Source: Triglochin maritima (Eukaryota > Streptophyta > Magnoliopsida > Alismatales > Juncaginaceae). Taken from it: a DNA stretch of 64,000 nucleotides. The stretch is taken from contig OY821771.1 of the NCBI GenBank assembly GCA_963682175.1, positions 42,552,201 through 42,616,200 on the forward strand, written 5' to 3'. The notes beneath the pieces are model-generated. The model had not been told where the DNA came from, ran no database searches, and saw only the letters and a list, made by a program, of their open reading frames with translations. This document shows, in pieces, positions 59,709 through 64,000 of this stretch (positions are counted from its first letter, which is position 1; each line of letters starts with the position of its first letter). A program made the translations under genes and the position numbers.

Positions 59709-62700
59709 CTCCCCTGCAAGCTGAGCATGGGATGAAGGTTGAGCTTGGTAGAGCCCTTGCGAAAATCATCTTTGCCAAGAGCTTTAGTGAATATGTCAGC
59801 CAGTTGCTCCTTTGACGGGACAAAATTGGTTGTAAGCAAGCTGAGAGCCACATTTTCTCGAACAAAGTGATAGTCGAGCTCCACATGTTTGGTTCTGGCA
59901 TGAAACACATGGTTAATAGATAAGTGAAGTGCACTAATGTTATCAGAGAAAAGCATTGGTGGTTGTGACAAGAATACTCCCAAATCCCGTAGGATAAAAG
60001 TAACCCATGTTAGTTCAACAGTGGCAACGACCATAACACGATACTCAGCTTCAGCACTGGAGCGGGCGATGGTTGGTTGTTTCTTGGATTTCCATGATAT
60101 ACAATTTTATCCAAGAAACACACAAAAACCAGTGGTTGATCGACGAGTGACTTCAAAACCTGCCCAATCACTATCGAAGTATGCACATAGATCAAGAGTA
60201 GATGACTTGAAAATTTGCATGCCATGACTTAGAGTGCCATTTATAAATCACAGAATGCGTTTTACCAATTTGAAATGAAAATTGGTGGGAGAATGCATAT
60301 GTTGGCATAGATAGTTAACAGAAAATGCAATATCAGGACGAGTTAGACATAGATATTGTAGAGATCCAACTTTCCTAAATAGTGTAGGATCATAAAAAGG
60401 AGTTTCATCTCTGACATTGTCTAACTTAGTAGGCACGAGAGTAGCAATGTATTTAGCATAAAGCATGTCATTTCTTTGTAAAATGGTGGCAACATAGTGC
60501 TTTTGTGATAGAAATAAGCCAGTTGGATTGCGTGTGACTTCTATACCAAGGAAATGATGTAAATTTCCTAAGTCTTTCATACAAAATTCCACAGTAAGTT
60601 CAGAAATGAGATGCTGAATAGCTAAGGTGTTTGAATCGGTAATAATAATATCAACATAAAGAAGCAAAAATAAAGGACCTGAGTCATGAGATATAAACAA
60701 GGAGCTATCAGATGGGCTGCTAAAGAATCCCTTTGTGAACAAAAAGGATGCAAATCTGTCAAACCAAGCTCGTGGGGATTGCTTTAAACCATATAATGCC
60801 CTTTTTAATTTACAAAGGTGTGTGGGATGTTCATTATTAACAAATCCTGGTACTTGATTCATGTAAACATCTTCATGAATAAAGCCATGAAGAAAAGCGT
60901 TTTTAACATCTAGTTGTCTTATGTCCCAATTATGCATTGTAGCTATACTAAGAACAATGCGAATGGTAGAGAATTTTATAACTGGAGAAAAAGTTTCTGT
61001 GAAGTCAATACCCTCTACCTGTTTGTACCCCTCTGCTACCAACCTTGCTTTTAATTTTTCTAAAGTGTCATATGGTTTGAGCTTAACTTTAAACACCCAT
61101 TTGCACCCAATAGCATGTGTACCTTTCTATCTTGAAACCATATCCCAAGTATCATTCTGATACAATGCTTACATTTCATCAACCATGGCCTTATATCAAC
61201 CAGGATGTTGAAGTGCTTCTTCAACTGATTTTGGTTCTTGAGGTAGGCCAATGGTGTCATGAAATAGAGCATATTTTGGGTTTGGTTTGATAATACCTGA
61301 CTTGTATCTGGTAAGCATGGAGTGAGAAATGGTTACATCATTAGCGGGTGCTTCAGTAGTAGAATGGGTGTTATCATCATGGATGTTTTGTTCAGAATCT
61401 GAGAGGAGCTCCTCAGAGCCCACATCATGAGAAGTGGTTTCCTCTTCAGAGACTTGTTCTTCTGTTTGATTTATGGTTGAAGAGAGTTCCTCAGATTGCT
61501 CATCACTGGAATTCACTTCATCTGGAATGGACTGAGGCAAATCATTTTCTGTAGCAATGGACAAGGATGTGGGTGCTGAGGGAACAACCTGCTCTTTAGT
61601 AGAAGAGGGTTGAATTTTCTCAAAACCATTTATGTGGGTGGATTTTTCAGATTTTTCACAAAACCAATCAGTAAAAGTGCTTATAGAACAATCATTATCA
61701 GTGAGAAGGAATATACTAGGATGATTTTTGTAAGGCATGCAAAACTCATCAAAAATTACATGTCTGCTCATATAAATTTTATTTTTAGTGGGATTTAGGC
61801 AAATATAACCTTTATGAGGAATGATATAGCCTAAGAAGACACAAGGAACAGATCTTTCAGACAACTTATCACGTACATAATCACCTAGGCATGGAAAGCT
61901 ACGACAACCAAATACTCTCAAACAACTATAATCAGGTAATTTTCCAAGAAGAGTTTTATATGGAATTTTCCCTTCAAATCAGGAATCCTATTTAGTAAGA
62001 AAACATATGTGTTAAATGCTTCCACCCAGTAGCATTTTGGGACACCACTATTTATTAATAAGGTGCGCCCCATGTCTACAATCAAACAATGTTTGCGCTC
62101 AACAACTCCATTCTGTTCTGGAGTGTGACGACATGACATGTGCAAAAGTATGTCATTTGATTGTAAGTGGTTTTGGAAAGCCTTTGAAGAAAATTCACCT
62201 CCACCATCACATTGGAAGACTTTAATTTTTTCATTAAATTGTCTTTCAATAAATTTTTCAAAAACTAAATAGCATGGAAGAAATCAGATTTCAATTTTAA
62301 TGGAAAAATCCAAGTGAATCTACTAAAATCATCTACAAAACAAGCATAGAATTTGAAATGATTTCTACTTAGTACAGGAGCAGGACCCCACAAATCACAA
62401 TGAACTTTATGGAAAGGTTCAGTCATCTTATTTACAGAGTCAAAGAAAAGAAGTTTAATAGCTTTCCCTAAATGACAACTATTGCATATGGAAGAATGTA
62501 AAATTGATGAATGAGAGGTCACTGAGATACACTACTGACGTTTGAGTTGATGAAGCACTTTATGGTTGGAGTGACCCAATCTACAATGCCAAGTATGTGA
62601 GTTTATTGTTCTTTGCCTGTTAGAAAAGAATGTTTTATGTACATTACTAGGAATTGAGTAAAGTTCCTTTAATTTTCCAGTTGTGATTATAGTGCCTGAA

Positions 62701-63995
62701 TCTCTGTGCTTGACATGAAATGTAGTATCTGAAAACTCAATATTGTATGGAAAAGAATTGGTAAACTTCTTTACAGACAATAAGTTTACTCCCATTTTTG
62801 GAGAAAACAGAACGTCTTTAAGCACAAAAGATCCAGTATCATGAGTGATTTTAGCATGACCATTGTGTGTGATAGGAACTAGTGAACCATCACCAACCAT
62901 TATCTTATCTGAGCCATGATAAGGAGTAAGAGAGGTCAACAAACCTGCATTACCAGAGATATGAGCTGAGGCACCAGAGTCTAGGAACCAATCTGTGTCG
63001 GCTTCATTCACACTCATCGCAGCAAGAGCTTGTGGCAGATCTTTGGAGACATATGCTTGGTTGAACCTGTGCCAGCACTTGAGTGCATCATGGCCAGGTT
63101 TCCCATAGATCTAGCAGTGGACAAGTGGACGTTGCTGACTCAGATTGGCTCCATCAGAGTCACTGGTTTCCTTCCTTCCCACATCTGAGGTTGTGAATTT
63201 AGAATTTGAAGGTGGCTGACCTTGGGGAGCAGGAATGAACTCACGCCCCTTGGAGTTAAAGCCTCCATTCTTTTTCTCTTTAGACTGGTTCTTGCCCTTA
63301 TTTGAGTTCTTTTGACCAAAGAAAGCCATCTGCATGTTGCCATCAACTTGGTGGATTTGCATACGCATCTCATAGACCTCGGTGTACGAAGAAAGAGGGT
63401 GTTTAAGGTAAACATTAGTGAATGGATTGTACTCCATTCCAAGTCTATTAAGCATCTAGAAGACCTTGTTATGATCACGAACAGGTCGACCGATTGCTGC
63501 AAGTTCATCACATAAGGTTTTGAACCTTGAGAGATAATCTTGAAGATCTTTGAAGTTGTTCTTGCGGAGCATCTGAAGCTGTTGTAGAAGAAAGAATTCA
63601 CGTTCTTCTGAGTTTTGAGCGAATTAGAAGCGCAATGCTTCCCAGACTTCTTTTGCGGTCTCAAGTCTAACAGAGACGCTTAAGACTTCTTCTCTAAGCG
63701 TGGATATGATCCAAGCCTTCAGAAGACGGTCAGAGCGCCTCCACAGCTCGTAGTTAGGATTAGCGACCAGCTCGGGCTCAGACCTGCCTGTGCTTACCTC
63801 GATCTTTGCCTTTGGGGCTCGAAACTCGCCATCGACGAATCCAAGCATTCCCTATGACTCCATATGGCCATTGAGCTGCATCTCCCATAACAGGTAGTTC
63901 GACGACGTTAGTTTCACCGAGACAAAGTTGGAAACGTTGAGGTCGTTCGGGTAAGGGTAAGTTTGCTTGCCGGCGGAGCTGGTCGGACCGGTCAT
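59640..63995 (-). pseudogene. Copia gag-pol remnant
   Basis: Gag starts MTGPTSSAGKQTYPYPND at 63995 and includes LTSSNYLLWEMQLNG and LLKAWIISTLREEV. It is broken near 63620 and again near 63455. The knuckle at about 63110 reads C-stop-IYGKPGH and is destroyed. Protease is at about 62990 (DWFLDSGASAHISG). GAG-pre-integrase is near 62600 (HTWHCRLGHSNHKVL). Integrase parts are at 62522-62265 and 62145-61918 (RHTPEQNGVVERKH), with a further spacer and C-terminal part at 61921-61196. RT is at 61096-60248 (WDIRQLDVKNAFLHG, YGLKQSPRAWFDRF); its catalytic box reads YVDIII, one Asp short. RNase H is at 60034-59640 (LFSDNISALHL, HARTKHVELDYHFVRE). Stops at the joints separate these frames. Confidence 0.88.
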
Positions 63996-64000
63996 GGTGG

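Larger units (their letters stand above)
59278..64000 (-). mobile_element. Decayed Ty1/copia retrotransposon, truncated by the window edge
   Basis: The 3' LTR lies at about 59278-59708, the RNase H end at 59640-60030, and gag begins at an ATG complement at 63993-63995, only a few bases from the right edge. The 5' LTR must lie beyond the window. The order on the minus strand is gag, protease, integrase, RT, RNase H. Stops, frameshifts and lost key residues show that it is inactive. Confidence 0.88.

Noticed and set aside
63480..63495. GGTCGACCG at 63484 as a further LTR motif cluster
   Set aside because: It is a single copy inside copia gag coding sequence (GRPV) and has no neighbours; counted as chance.

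Overview
This window is nuclear DNA of a flowering plant, most likely a eudicot. It holds spliced plant genes with GT-AG introns, an AP2/ERF transcription factor, and many plant-type transposable elements (Mutator-like, PIF/Harbinger, Ty3/gypsy, Ty1/copia, solo LTRs). I cannot name the species. Only two ordinary host genes are supported: the 3' part of a WD40-repeat protein gene (1042-2431, +) and a complete single-exon DREB/ERF factor of the RAP2.4-like type (22705-23484, +) with a recognisable promoter. Almost everything else is mobile DNA in different stages of decay.

Layout. 1-2431: end of the WD40 gene. 5285-7220: decayed PIF/Harbinger element with a 73-bp tandem repeat. 10399-18998: an 8.6-kb Mutator-like element (MULE) bounded by a 9-10 bp direct repeat. 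It carries a FAR1-type transposase (+, damaged) and a convergent, apparently intact Ulp1-like cysteine protease gene (-). Arrays of one 22-bp monomer lie in an intron of each gene and between the genes. 22085-23484: ERF promoter and gene. 24450-33322: complete Ty3/gypsy chromovirus-like element with almost identical 2.15-kb LTRs, TSD ATCAA, and one nonsense codon in the polyprotein. 33840-46254: old Ty1/copia element (-, TSD GTAAT) with two later insertions. One is a gag-only non-autonomous copia element (33941-39267, -, TSD GAAAC) in its 3' LTR. The other is a 2.15-kb solo LTR (42335-44484, TSD TACTT) in its integrase. 52058-53578: solo LTR related to the gag-only element. 54860-56770: LTR/TRIM-like remnants. 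59278-64000: decayed copia element (-) whose 5' LTR lies beyond the right edge.

Two observations stand out. First, at least five unrelated LTR families here carry dense clusters of the palindrome GGTCGACCG in their LTRs. In nearly every case the cluster ends shortly upstream of a TATA-box-like sequence in the element's own transcription direction, which suggests a convergently acquired U3 enhancer or silencing target. Second, the MULE has placed the same 22-bp satellite, in the same sense orientation, inside introns of both its transposase and its protease gene, with a third higher-order array between them. Coordinates of splice sites, LTR ends and TSDs were read by eye from the sequence; family names rest on recognised motifs and not on database searches.
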